From: Henckelia pumila
Taxonomy: Eukaryota; Streptophyta; Magnoliopsida; Lamiales; Gesneriaceae
Length of the DNA: 64,000 bases
NCBI RefSeq assembly: GCF_033568475.1
Contig: NC_133123.1
Span: 156,007,753-156,071,752, forward strand
Reading direction: 5' to 3'
Under the pieces are notes generated by a model. That model saw only the letters and a program-made list of their open reading frames with translations, searched no databases and was not told the DNA's origin. A program made the translations under genes and the position numbers. Of the stretch, positions 26,965 to 38,843 are shown piece by piece (position 1 is the first letter of the stretch; the number at the start of each line of letters is the position of its first letter).

Positions 26965-29900
26965 TCAAAACAACTCAGGATGGTCTTTACGCATCCTGTC
27001 CTCAAGCTCCCAAGTGGCTTCCTCAGTGCCTCGGCGCTGCCACTGAACTAAAACCAAAGGAATGACTTTGTTCCGTAAAACCTTATCCTTATAATCAAGG
27101 ATGCGAAGAGGTTTCTCAACATAAGTCAAATCCTTGTCTACCTGAACCTCAGACCGCTGCAGAATATGAGATTCATCCGCCACATACCGTCGCAACAGAG
27201 ATACGTGGAACACGTCGTGAATACTAGATAGATGCGGTGGCAAAGCTAGTCGATAAGCCAAATCGCCAATACTTTCCAAGATCTCAAACGGACCGATAAA
27301 TCTGGGAGACAACTTGCCCTTAAGGCCAAATCTGAGAATCTTGCGGAAAGGTGACACTCTCAGAAACACTTTCTCCCCGACTTCGAACTGCAAAGGCCTA
27401 CGCTTGATATTAGCATAGCTGGCCTGACGATCCTGTGCAGTCTTAATCCGTTTCTTGATTTGATCAACAATATCTATCGCCTGCTGGATAAACTCCGGTC
27501 CCTCAGCCTGTCTCTCCCCCACTTCTTCCCAGAAGAGTGGAGTACGACAACGTCGCCCATACAACGCCTCAAAAGGTGCCATCCCAATACTAGTGTGATA
27601 GCTGTTGTTGTAAGCGAACTCGATCAACGGCAAATGATCCTGCCAGGCTGAACCAAAATCCAAGACGCACGCTCTAAGCATATCCTCTAACGTACGGATA
27701 GTGCGCTCTGACTGACCATCAGTCTCTGGATGATAGGCTGTACTCAAACTGAGAGTAGTACCCATCGCACGCTGAACACTCCCCCAGAATCTAGAAGTAA
27801 ACCTGGGGTCCCGATCGCTGACAATGCTCACAGGCACTCCATGAAGTCGAACGATCTCCTGAATGTACATCCGTGCCATGCGATCCACAGAGTACTCTCG
27901 GCTATAGGCAATGAAATGTGCTGACTTGGTGAGTCGGTCCACCACAACCCAGATAGCATCACAGTTCCTCGGGGATACCGGCAAATGGGTCACAAAGTCC
28001 ATAGTGATAAACTCCCATTTCCATTCAGGAATAGGCAGACTGTGAAGCAATCCTCCAGGTCGTCGGTGCTCTGCCTTGACCTGTTGACACACCAAACATC
28101 TGGAAACAAACTGATAAACACTGCGTTTCATTCCCTTCCACCAGAAACGAGTACGTAGATCCTTGTACATCTTGTTGCTCCCAGGATGAATACTCAACTT
28201 AGTGCGATGTGCCTGAGATAAAATCTCCTCTCGCAACTCTTCATCCTGTGGAATCACAAGCCTACCAGACAAACACAGAAAGCCATCTGACTGATAATGA
28301 AATCCAGATGAGCTACCCTCGTTAGCTAGACGAGCTAAACGCTGGGTCTTCGAATCAGACATCTGAGCATCTCGGATCCGCGAGTACAAGGCTGGCTCAG
28401 ATAATATCGCAAACATTTGGATACTCTGCATACCTTTCTTATGCTTGAAGGTATAACCTGAAGTACAACAGTCACTAATCGCACTAGACATCGAACAAGT
28501 CTGAAGTGCGGATAGTCGCACCTTGCAACTCAAAGCATCAGCGGTGAGATTAGCAGCTCCCGGATGGTACTTAATCTCGCAATCATAGTCCTTAAGCAAA
28601 TCCATCCAACGTCTCTGCCTCATGTTCAATTCTGCCTGAGTGAACAAATACTTGAGACTCTTATGGTCGGTGAAGATCTCAAATTTCTCGCCATACAGAT
28701 AATGACGCCAGATCTTCAAAGCGAACACAATGGCAGCTAACTCCAAATCATGGACTGGGTAGTTGTCCTCGTGAAGCTTCAGCTGTCTAGAAGCGTATGC
28801 GATCACATGCCCATTCTGAGTCAGGACACAACCTAACCCCTGAAGAGAAGCATCCGTGTAAACTACATACCCTCCAGATCCTGACGGTAATGCTAACACC
28901 GGCGCAGAAGTCAACCGCCGTCGAAGCTCACGGAAATTCTCCTCACACTCGGAGGACCACTCGAAATCCACACCCTTGCGGGTAAGCTGCGTCAACGGTC
29001 GAGCTAACTGAGAGAAGTTCAGAATGAAGCGATGATAATACCCTGCTAGACCCAGAAAACTACGGATCTCAGCAACTGTCGTCGGACGCGACCAATTAAG
29101 TACCGCTTCAATCTTGCTTGGATCAACAGAAATCCCCTCCCTGGATATGATATGGCCAAGAAAGACCACTCTATCCATCCAGAACTCACACTTGCTCAGC
29201 TTGGCGTACAACTGCTCATCTCGAAGAGTCTGTAGTACCAACCGCAAGTGAGAAACATGCTCTTCCGTATTACGCGAATACACCAAGATATCGTCAATGA
29301 AGACCACGACAAACTTGTCCAAATACTCCCTGAATACACGGTTCATCAGATCCATGAATATAGCCGGCGCATTGGTCAAACCAAATGGCATCACTAGGAA
29401 CTCGTAATGCCCATAGCGAGTACGGAATGCAGTCTTGGCTACATCCTGATCACGGACTCTCAACTGATGATACCCAGATCTCAAGTCAATCTTGGAGTAA
29501 ATTGATGTGCCCTGCAGCTGGTCAAACAAGTCATCAACACGAGGCAATGGATACTTGTTCTTCACAGTGACTCGATTCAGCTGCCGATAGTCAATGCACA
29601 GCCGCATCGACCCATCCTTCTTCTTCACGAAGAGAACAGGAGCTCCCCAAGGAGATACACTAGGACGAATGTACCCCTTGTCCAAAAGATCCTGTAGCTG
29701 ATTCTTCAACTCACGCATCTCTGACGGAGCCAGACGATACGGTGCTCTAGAAATAGGCGAAGTACCCGGCATCAACTCTATGCCAAACTCGACTTCCCTA
29801 GCAGGAGGAAAACCCGGAATCTCATCAGGAAACACATCTGGAAATTCATCCACAACAGGAATGCTCTCTATCCCAATACTCTCAGCGGACAAATCAACTG

Positions 29901-31376
29901 CATAGATAAGGTAGCCTTCCCCGCCAGACTCTAGAGCTCGACAGGCTCTCAAAGCTGATACCAAAGGCATCGGGGGTCGCGCTCCCTCACCATAGAAAAA
30001 CCAACTCTCACTCCCTTCCGGATGAAAGCGTACTAATCTCTGATAGCAGTCCACTGAAGCTCGATAGGTAGTCAGCACATCTATTCCCAGAATGCAATCA
30101 AAGTCGTCCATCGCCAGGACCATGAGATTCACCAACAGAACGTTCCCTTCGAACTCTAAAGGGCAACCCATCACTAGACGCTTAGCCAAAGCAGATTGGC
30201 CCGTCGGAGTAGAAACAGACATCACTACGTCTAGTGCAATGCATGGTAACTTATGCCTCTTAACAAAACGTGCAGAAATGAAGGAATGAGATGCACCAGT
30301 GTCAATAAGTACAAGAGCAGGTATACCATAAAGCATAAATGTACCTGCGATGACTTTCTCATTCTCCTCCACAGCCTGATCATGTCTCAGGGCAAACACC
30401 TGGCCAGAAGCTCGTGGCCTCAAATGAGAACTCCCAGCAGACTGTCCCTGCGACCTCTGCTGTACGGTAGCCTGAGAACCAGATCCTGAACCAGATCCAG
30501 AACCACCTCCCCCAGACAGTGGACAATCCCTCCGGATATGACCAGTCTCTCCACAACGGAAACAAGCTCCAGAAGCTCTGCGGCACTTGTCGGATGGATG
30601 GTTCTTCCCACAGTGATCACACTTGTCCTTCTTACCGAAACGGACAACACCTCCCGAACCAGAGGAAGAAGTAGACCCGGACTTCTTGAAAGTTTGGGCA
30701 CGGGGACCCAAAGAACTAGCAGGTCTCGACTGAGAGAAAGACCTGTTCCGCCGAATGCTGTCCTCCGCCTGGTGACAACGGCTCACCAAACCCTCGTAGG
30801 ACATGTCGTCGCCAACCGCCACACGATCATGGATCTCAGGGTTAAGACCCTGAAGGAACAGATTATACTTCATCTCTGAGCTATCAGCAATCTCGGGGCA
30901 ATAGGATAGCAGATCAAAGAACCTCTGCTGATACTCATCGATAGACATAGTTCCCTGTCGCAGACTCAGTAGCTCGCCTGCCTTCGACTGTCGGAGTGCA
31001 GGAGGAAAATACCGCTTTTGGAAAGCTGTGCGAAACTCGGCCCAGGTGGCCACTCCTCTCGCCGTAACAAAAGGTGCAGAAGTAAACCTCCACCACCTGC
31101 GCGCACGCCCATCCAGAAGATAGCCAAGGGTCTCCACCTTCTGCTCATCGGTGCATTGGAAAGTCTGAAAAGTCGTCTCCATGCGGTCTAACCAGTTCTC
31201 CGCTCCGGAGACTCACCTCCAACTAAGGGCTTAGGACCCATAGCTAAGAATCGACGCACAGTGAAACGCTCGTCGTCATGGTGACGATGACGCCGTTCTC
31301 GACGAGGCTCCCGGTCGGCATCTCCCCAACGCCCACCAACACTGCCATGAGAACTCTGGTCGTCACGATTTGACAT
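26965..31376 (-). CDS. Gag-pol polyprotein of the nested chromodomain gypsy element (one frameshift near the N-terminus)
   Basis: A single 1,405-codon frame (31,182-26,965) holds the gag domain; the zinc knuckle [14 protein letters not shown] (residues 207-220 from METTF); protease [10 protein letters not shown] (about 292-301); RT with [10 protein letters not shown] and the catalytic FIDD (628-631); RNase [11 protein letters not shown]; integrase with HHCC, the D-D-E residues in [15 protein letters not shown] and [10 protein letters not shown]; and a C-terminal chromodomain-like segment [19 protein letters not shown]. The natural start is probably upstream, at 31,376 ([15 protein letters not shown]). 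That frame reaches a TAG near 31,188 because one base is missing in the [12 protein letters not shown] region near 31,205. Apart from this break the polyprotein looks complete. Confidence 0.93.
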
Positions 31377-31426
31377 CTACAAAAATACCTCAAGATGAGA
31401 CTAAATCCCAAGAAATCTTTTGCATG

Positions 31427-31438
31427 CTCTGATACCAT
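31427..31438 (-). other. Initiator-Met tRNA primer-binding site (nested element)
   Basis: The minus strand reads TGGTATCAGAGC, the usual plant primer-binding site, three bases inside the 5' LTR edge (31,442). Confidence 0.9.
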
Positions 31439-31441
31439 AAA

Positions 31442-32759
31442 TGTAGTGACCCTTACCCGGATCACCTACTAAACAGAACTTATGCATGCAATTAACTTAA
31501 TAAAACAGATATCAGAATAAAACTGCGGAAACCAATAACATTATACAATCCCAAGAAAAGGAATCTGTAATTATCCAAAATATACAACCAAATCGAATAG
31601 CTGTATAAACCCAAACAACAGTAATAAAACCTAGACGAAGCTCCAGCTGGCCAACCACTGACTAGCCCCTCCTGGATCCACCCTCCTCGTCCAATCGCAA
31701 ACCTGCCCCATGGAATAGGGTGTCCAGAAAATACAGAGTACGAGACGTGAGCATAAAACGCTCAGTGCGAGAGTATGAGTATACATGCATGCAAAGTGAA
31801 CTCCCTATAGACTCGAGGTCAAGGATCAGATAACAGAGACAGACCGGGCCCTGGTATGTAGCACGCTGTGCCGTCGCTTCAGGAGGTGGCTCCCATACCG
31901 AGATAACCGTGGAAACACCGGACCCAAATCGATGGAAGTCCATCCACTAACAGGATAGGGTACAACCCTACTAACAAACATCTCGAAGGAGATACAGCAT
32001 AATATCATGGCATATAAATCATGCAGTCACATAATACATGCATACTCAGTCAGGATATCTCGAACAGTAATTTCGTACCTCAAATACCAGGTAGGCACTA
32101 CCAGCTCTAAGCCCAAGCCTAAAGTCCGCCTACACAGCGAAATGATACTACTATCATTACAGTGCTCTAAAAGCCTTAACTAAGCTATTGCATACTCCTA
32201 AATATTTATAGGAAGCAAAAGCTATACCTTCGTCCGTCGTTAGCCCTTTGATGTCGATGCCTCCAGAACTTGGGCACAACTCCGCTACGACTATCGAACG
32301 CCTCTCCGACCTCCGGACCAAGCCTAAGAAGACTAGAACAGCTCGAATATGACTAGAAATAGAGAGGAAATCCGGAATTGGCAAGGAGAAATGAAGTCTC
32401 GGCCTTCTATTTATAGACAACGATCGGAGCCTCCGATCCTCGATCGGAATGTCCGAACCTGGATCGGAACGTCCGATCCTGCCATCGGAGCTTCCGAAGA
32501 TCCTGATCTGCCACGTGTCAAAATATCACTTGTTGATTCCGGATAGGGGTGATCGGAGCCTTCGGTCCTGATCGGAGCTTCCGATCCAGCCACATGTCAT
32601 GGATGACGTAATATCATCGGTGCCTCCGATCCTCATCGGAGCTTCCGATCCCGATCGGAGCTTCCGATCGTCCCTTCGGAGCTTCCGATCCGTCCAATCC
32701 CCAATTTATTTAATTAGCATTAATCCTTTAATTACTCAATTAGGGTTCGGGCTACTACA
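31442..32759 (-). repeat. 5' LTR (right copy) of the nested gypsy element
   Basis: 1,318 bp, as long as the left LTR only because two 20-base indels cancel: it lacks a 20-base stretch near 31,999 and has one extra palindrome unit near 32,450. Confidence 0.93.
32423..32695. promoter_or_regulatory. Array of ten near-palindromic motifs in U3 (right LTR)
   Basis: Same GATCGGAGCNTCCGATC family as at 26,512-26,763, with one additional unit (about 32,440-32,460) and slightly different unit sequences. It lies upstream of the TATA box that would drive the full-length transcript of the nested element. Confidence 0.8.
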
Positions 32760-32764
32760 AACAT

Positions 32765-35700
32765 CCTGCGAGACCCAGCCAATTGCAAGAAAAGGTCAAG
32801 GGTGGACGAGATATCAACTCAGAAGAAAAGGCATCCACAGATAGATGAGCCCAAAAATGATAGAATACATACTATCGATAGTGAAGTCGAGAAAGTAAAA
32901 CACTTAGAGGCAACCGAAGCGCTCAAAAGAATAGAGGTAACTCCAGGAAGTCCCGGTAGAACTCTTAAGATTGGAACGGAGATGCCTGCTGAAGTAGAAC
33001 AGATGATAACAACGTTTCTCAGGGAAAATGCAGATGTATTTGCCTGGGAAGGTGAACCCTTACCAGGAATACCTCATGAGTATGCCCTCCATCAACTTAA
33101 TGTGGACCCCAGGATAAAGCCAGTAAAGCAAAAGAAACGATCTTTTGGAGCAGAAAAGAACAAACATATTACGGTCGAAGTAGAAAAACTGGTGAAGACC
33201 AAATATATCAGGCCAGTCTCCTATCCCGAATGGCTAGAAAATGTGGTGCTTGTTCCCAAACCCGGAGGTAAGTGGCGTCTATGCATAGACTTCACCGATT
33301 TAAACAAGGCTTGCCCCAAAGATCTCTTTCCCTTGCCACGAATCGACTTGTTGGTTGATTCCACCGCCGGATGTGAGTTGCTCAGTTTTTTGGATGCTTA
33401 CCAAGGGTATAATCAGATAGGGTTAGCTCCTGAAGATCAAGAAAAAGCAAGCTTCATTACTGATCAAGGTATCTATTGCTATGAAGTAATGCCTTTTGGA
33501 TTGAAAAATGCTGGGGCCACGTATCAAAGATTGGTAAACAAAATGTTCGAGAAATTGATCGGGCGGAGTATGGAGGTCTATATCGATGACATGTTGATAA
33601 AAAGCGTTATAGCTCTCAAGCATGTGGAAGATCTCAAAGAATGTTTTGAGATATTGAGGAAATACAAAATGAAGTTAAACCCCGAAAAATGTGCTTTTGG
33701 GGTTCGAGGAGGAAAATTCTTAGGATACATGGTTTCCCAGCGAGGAATAGAGGCGAACCCTGAGAAAATTAAAGCAATCCTAAGCATGGCGCCCCCCAAA
33801 AGCATAAAAGGGATGCAGGAGTTAGCAGGAAGGATGGCCGCCTTGAACCGTTTTATTTCCAGATCGGCTGACAGAGGGTTGCCATTCTTCAAAGTCCTAA
33901 GGCAGGGAAAAAGGTTTTCGTTGGACCGAAGAATGTCAGCATGCTTTCGAAGACTTAAAAAAGTACTTAGCAGCATCACCATTGCTCGTGAAACCAAGAG
34001 ACGGAGATACCCTTTTACTCTACTTGGCAATATCGACTGAATCAATCAGCGCAGTTCTGACGGTGGACAGGGAACGAGAACGTAAACCTGTGTACTACAT
34101 AAGCAAAGTACTGCAAGGCGCCGAGCTCCGATACACTAACATCGAGAAGTTGGCCTTAGCCTTAGTAGTGGCAGGAAGAAAGCTGCGTCCCTACTTTTTA
34201 TCCCACCAGGTGGTCGCACTAACAAATCACCCTTTGAAGAGAATATTGTCCAGCCCAGAGACATCTGGATGGATGACCAAATGGGCCGTCGAGCTAAGTG
34301 AGTATGAGATTGAATATCAGCCGCGCCCCGCCATTAAAGCACAAGTTCTAGCAAACTTCATAGTAGAAATGGAAACCAATGGCGCAGGAGTTTCAGCTCC
34401 CACTTGGGCAATCCACGTAGATGGATCCTCCACGTCTGGAGGGATTGGAGCAGGAGTGTTAGTAGAGAGTCCACAGGGAGATCAGTTCCAGTACGCCATC
34501 AAATTTCAGTTTCCAACATCAAACAATGAAGCAGAATACGAAGCACTTATCATGGGAATAGAACTGGCTTTAGCGGCAGGGGCTGGAAAGCTGATTGCCT
34601 ATAGCGATTCACAACTCATAGTCAATCAAGTTCAAGGGAACTATGAAGCCAAAGAAGATAGTATGAAGGAGTACTTATCAAAAGTGAAGGACCTTCTTGT
34701 TCGTTTAGAGAATTTTGAAATCAAACAAATTCCTCGAGCTGAAAATGAAATAGCAGATCAACTGGCCAAATTCGGCAGCTCCGCGACAGGAATTAGTAGC
34801 AGGACAATTACGTTCATCACGTGTGATAAAAAGGGAATAGGAACTGGAAGTCTTAACATCCTGTGTGCAAATCAGGGTGAGCCAAGTTGGAAGGATGAAA
34901 TCATCAAGTACCTGTCAGAAGGAGAACGCCCCCCAGAGCAGGACAAAGCAAGAAAGCTTAGGGTAAGAGCCGCTCGATTCACTTTAATAGACGGAGAACT
35001 GTACAAGAGGGGGTACTCTCAGCCATACTTGAAATGTCTTGCACCTGCTCAGGCAGACTACGTACTCAGGGAAATCCACGAAGAAATTTGTGGAAACCAT
35101 TTGGGAGGCAAAGCGTTGGCTGGAAAAGCACTCCGACAAGGATACTTTTGGCCTACGATGAGGCAAGATGCGCTTGAGCTAGTAAAACGATGTAGGCCGT
35201 GTCAAGAACATGCTAATATTCAGCATCTACCAGCTACACCGCTTCAACCACTCGAAAGCCCATTGCCTTTTGCTCAATGGGGAGTGGACCTAGTAGGGCC
35301 TTTTCCTCTTGCTGCAGGGCAAAGAAAGTTTCTCATCGTAGCTGTCGACTACTTTACTAAATGGGTCGAAGCAGAGCCACTTGCAAAAATTTCTGAGAAA
35401 GAGGTGATTAATTTCCTATGGAAAAATATAGTTTGCCGATTCGGAATTCCGCGAGCACTAGTGTCTGACAACGGCACTCAGTTTTCCGGTGCCAAGTTGA
35501 GGGAATGGTGCCTAGGACTGTCCATCAAACAATTCTTCACTTCCGTCGGGCATCCACAAGCCAACGGACAGACCGAAGTAACCAATCGAACTATCCTGCA
35601 ACATATCAAGACTCGAATTGGGGAGGCCAAGGGAAAATGGGTTGACCAACTACCCAGTGTCCTGTGGGCATACAGAACCACTCCGCGAAGCTCGACAGGA

Positions 35701-36114
35701 GAATCTCCGTTCAGCCTGGCCTATGGGGCCGAAGCCATTGCCCCTGCAGAAATCGGAGAAGAATCACTAAGGATAAAACATTACAATGCAGAGGGAAACG
35801 AGCAGGATTTACGGGCATCTCTAGACCTTATTGAGGAGCTTAGAGAAGGGGCAGCAGTACGAGCCGCAAGGCACAGAGCACGGATGTCAAGGGAATATGA
35901 CCACCGAGTAAAACAACGAACTTTCCAGGTGGGAGACCTGGTAATAAGAAGAGCAGATGTCCTACACCCCGTAGGAAAGCTGGATCCAAAGTGGGAAGGA
36001 CCATATAAAGTAATCAAAATCGCCCGAGAAGGAGCTTATCGCCTTCAGCATTCGAACGGGAAGGTGTTGCCTAGAACATGGAATGTGGCAAACTTAAAGA
36101 AATATTTTCAGTAA
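32765..36114 (+). pseudogene. Tat-type pol: RT, RNase H, archaeal-type RNase H, integrase (one frameshift)
   Basis: The frame continues gag-pol after the nested insertion. RT shows KWRLCIDFTDLNKACPKD, VMPFGLKNAGATYQRLV and catalytic YIDD (MEVYIDDMLIKS, about 33,580). One extra T in the TTTTCGTTGG stretch near 33,919 shifts the frame; the rest is read in a 710-codon frame ending at 36,114. That part contains the pol RNase H; a second RNase H beginning WAIHVDGSSTSGGIGAGV (about 34,407) with NNEAEYEAL and DSQL motifs; and integrase with the HHCC finger (GNHLGGKAL ... RCRPCQEH) and D-D-E in WGVDLVGPF, VSDNGTQF and ANGQTEVTNR. No chromodomain follows. The duplicated RNase H is a Tat-lineage trait. 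Confidence 0.92.
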
Positions 36115-36684
36115 CTCATAGCTGCTTTTCCTTTTTAGCTAAGCAACAAGAGTAATAGTTCCGTAGTTGTAATACGTTTTCATATAAATAAAAGTTTTTG
36201 TAAAAGCATCGCATCATGCTTTCTCCCTTCACAAAACTACATGAGCAAATCACGCATGTTTATTCACTTAAAAGCATTTTTAATCGTCACTAAACCCTGG
36301 TCGTCAAAAAACAGGTCACCTAAAGCATAAGAGGCCTGGCCAGCCCAGCTAAGGTACTTTGACACTGTAAGAGGTCAAGACGAATAGGAAGCCCCCACCA
36401 CCCATGAGGTAGGTGTACGCTTTTCCAAGAGACACGACAAACCTTGGGAACCTGATAAATTCCCAAGTACTAGCGAGAGTATAACAATAAGGAAATATTT
36501 CGAAGCTAGCATAGAATAAACCAAGATATATAGCAAAGTATAACAAAAACCAGCTCCAAAAAACAGACACAAAGTATAAAAACATCGGAATATCGCTCTC
36601 GCAGGAGCTGGAAAGAGACTATAATAGAAATTCCAAAAAACGCAAAATCATTTAAAGGACAACTTTCTACACATGAAATAAATA
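36115..36684. other. Spacer between pol and the antisense gene
   Basis: Part of the long 3' region of the Tat element. I see no convincing frame in either strand; the short hydrophobic minus-strand frames here look accidental. Confidence 0.5.
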
Positions 36685-38843
36685 TCATGGAACACCAGGA
36701 GCATCATCTCCCTGGAGGGAGTTCAAAGCCTCTATAATCTCGAAGTCACCAAAATCATCAAGGGGCGCAGCTACCCTCGGCATATCAGTCGGTCCCATGT
36801 CCGGATCTGGAAAACCAGGGCCAATCATCTTGACCACATTCTCCGAAACATGCTGCTCGCGAAGAATCCGGCGGCTCTCAAGTATCAACTCATCATGAAT
36901 CGCATAGGCACGCCGAAAAACTTCCTTCTCAAAAGCAGCGGAGGTGCAAAACGATTCAACAGCCCTCTCCTCCAAACTCCTCTGCAACTGCAACCCCGGA
37001 GGGGAGGACAAAAACTCAGCTCCAGTCTGCACCTCAGTATAGTGCCTCTCATAAAGAGCACTAAGCTCAGAACGAAGAGTCTCCCCCTCATTTTCCTTCA
37101 CACCAAGCTTCTCCAGCCACTGACGGAGTTCTTCCTTAATGCTAGCATTCTCCCCTCCCAAACGGAGAATCTCTTCCTTCGCCCTAACCTCCGAAGCTTC
37201 AAAGAGAACAACATCTTCCTTCAGTTTGGCCAACTCCTTCAGAATCTTAGCCTCGTCAGCCCGAGTCTTGTCTTCTCGAGCCTCCAGAGCTCGTACAGCG
37301 GACAAAATCTGAAGCCAATAGAGAAAAATAAATAAGAACCTTATTGGTAATATCAAGATAAGAAAAACAAACTCTTCAAAAATACCTGACAAGAGCCAAG
37401 GGCAATAGAGTGGTGTAGGATCGAAGAGGATCGAGGGATCAAATGGTTCAAATCATGATCCCCTACTACCTTGGCCCCCCGCCTAAGGCCAATCTCAAAA
37501 TCACTAGAGTCCCAGAAGGACTCTGCACCATCCCTATTCACCCCGTCAAGAAGCAAGGGGTGTGATCTCGCTTTCCTCACCGAAGAGGATGAAGCCTCCC
37601 GAAGTTTCTTCGCAGGATCAGCAGGAAGGACTTCACCCCCTTTTTTTACCCTCCTCCATCGGCCTCTTGCCCGCCCCCTCCGGTGCTCAATAGCACCAGC
37701 ACCCGAAGATCTCTCATCAGGCAAGGAAGGGATACTATGGCCCTGGCGTCCCCGTGGTACCACGCCTCGGCTCTCTCCAGCACGGGGAACTGACACAGCA
37801 ACACGATCAGATGCATCTCTCCCATTCCCCTTGTGCTTCGGCCCACTCCAAGGAAGAGGGCGGCCGGAGGTATTCTCCCGATGACGGAGCTTACTCAGGT
37901 CAATCTGGTTACCTGTAAGGGAGATTGCATAAATATATAAAAAAAATTGTTCAGAGCCAAACGAATATAAGTAGTAAATACAACAAGTAAATGATTACAC
38001 ACGCAAAAGACCTAAATAGTACCAGCACTAACTAAACACCGAGGGTCAAAATTTTCGTTAAAGAGCCCCAGAGACCGACACTGTGATTGAAGCTCAGGAA
38101 TAGAACCTTTATTCTTTATTATAGTAAGCCCAGAGCTCCAATCCACGGGCACCCCCCACCCGCAATCTTTAGCATAAAAGAAATCTGACTTCCAAGCACC
38201 TCGGTGAGATCGAAGTTTATGTAAGAACCTACACTTCGGACGGGGCTGGAAATATATATCAGAGTTCGGTTTCGTGGGACGAGCTGAAAAAAGTGCATGA
38301 AATAAATCCAGACTTGGATCCAATTCAAAAACACCCATTTGATGTCGAAATCCGAAAAAATACAGAAGGGCATTAGGAGTCAACTGACTGAGACTAACAC
38401 CTAAGCTTTTTATTAACCATATCAGGATAGGGCATGGAGGAATTGAGAAATCGCTGTTTAGGTGTTCAACATAAACTGTGAAAAAACCAGCAGGCGGAGA
38501 GTGACGAGAGTCACCAGGGCACGGAACTATAATGTCGCAGGATTTGGGTATTCCTTTGCAGCGGCACACGTAAGAAACGCTTTCACGAGACAAAGGATGG
38601 GACACCATCTCACCAGGAATCCCATCACTGTCTGACTCGCTAGAAGAACCAGGGTCGGGCTCAAGATTAAAATCGATAGGCTTTGGGCTCTAATGATGTC
38701 GGCTCAACATCAAGTGAGATAAAAATACCCGAACGGACGACACCTACACTTAAGCTGGGACTATTAGCCGGGGAATCAGTTTCAGCACACCGCTCAGAAT
38801 CAGGGCCATGATTGGACTCAGTTTGGGATTCTCGCAGAGACAT
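36685..38843 (-). CDS. Antisense spliced gene of the Tat element (PF04195-like plus coiled coil)
   Basis: Opposite to gag-pol, three exons join in frame: about 38,843-38,023, 37,912-37,386 and 37,308-36,685, with GT-AG introns of 110 and 77 bp. The first exon begins MSLRESQTESNHGPDSE and encodes a segment like the Pfam family named putative gypsy type transposon (PF04195): PPAGFFTVYVEHLNSDFSIP, PILIWLIKSLGVSLSQLTPN and GAWKSDFFYAKDCGWGVP. The second exon is basic and Ser/Arg-rich. The third is a long Lys/Glu coiled coil (RALEAREDKTRADEAKIL onward) with an acidic tail ending DDAPGVP. One extra base near 38,678 breaks exon 1 in this copy. Extra antisense ORFs are known from Tat-lineage elements; their function is unknown. 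Confidence 0.75.

Larger units (their letters stand above)
25513..32759 (-). mobile_element. Nested chromodomain Ty3/gypsy (Tekay/Del-like) retrotransposon
   Basis: Two 1,318-bp LTRs (25,513-26,830 and 31,442-32,759) have TG...CA ends and are flanked by AACAT on both sides (25,508-25,512 and 32,760-32,764). The element is 7.25 kb on the minus strand, inside and opposite to the Tat element. By eye the LTRs differ at about ten bases plus two 20-base indels (about 0.8% substitution), less than the host element, as expected for a later insertion. It has an initiator-Met primer-binding site, a polypurine tract and one long gag-pol frame ending in a chromodomain. Confidence 0.95.
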
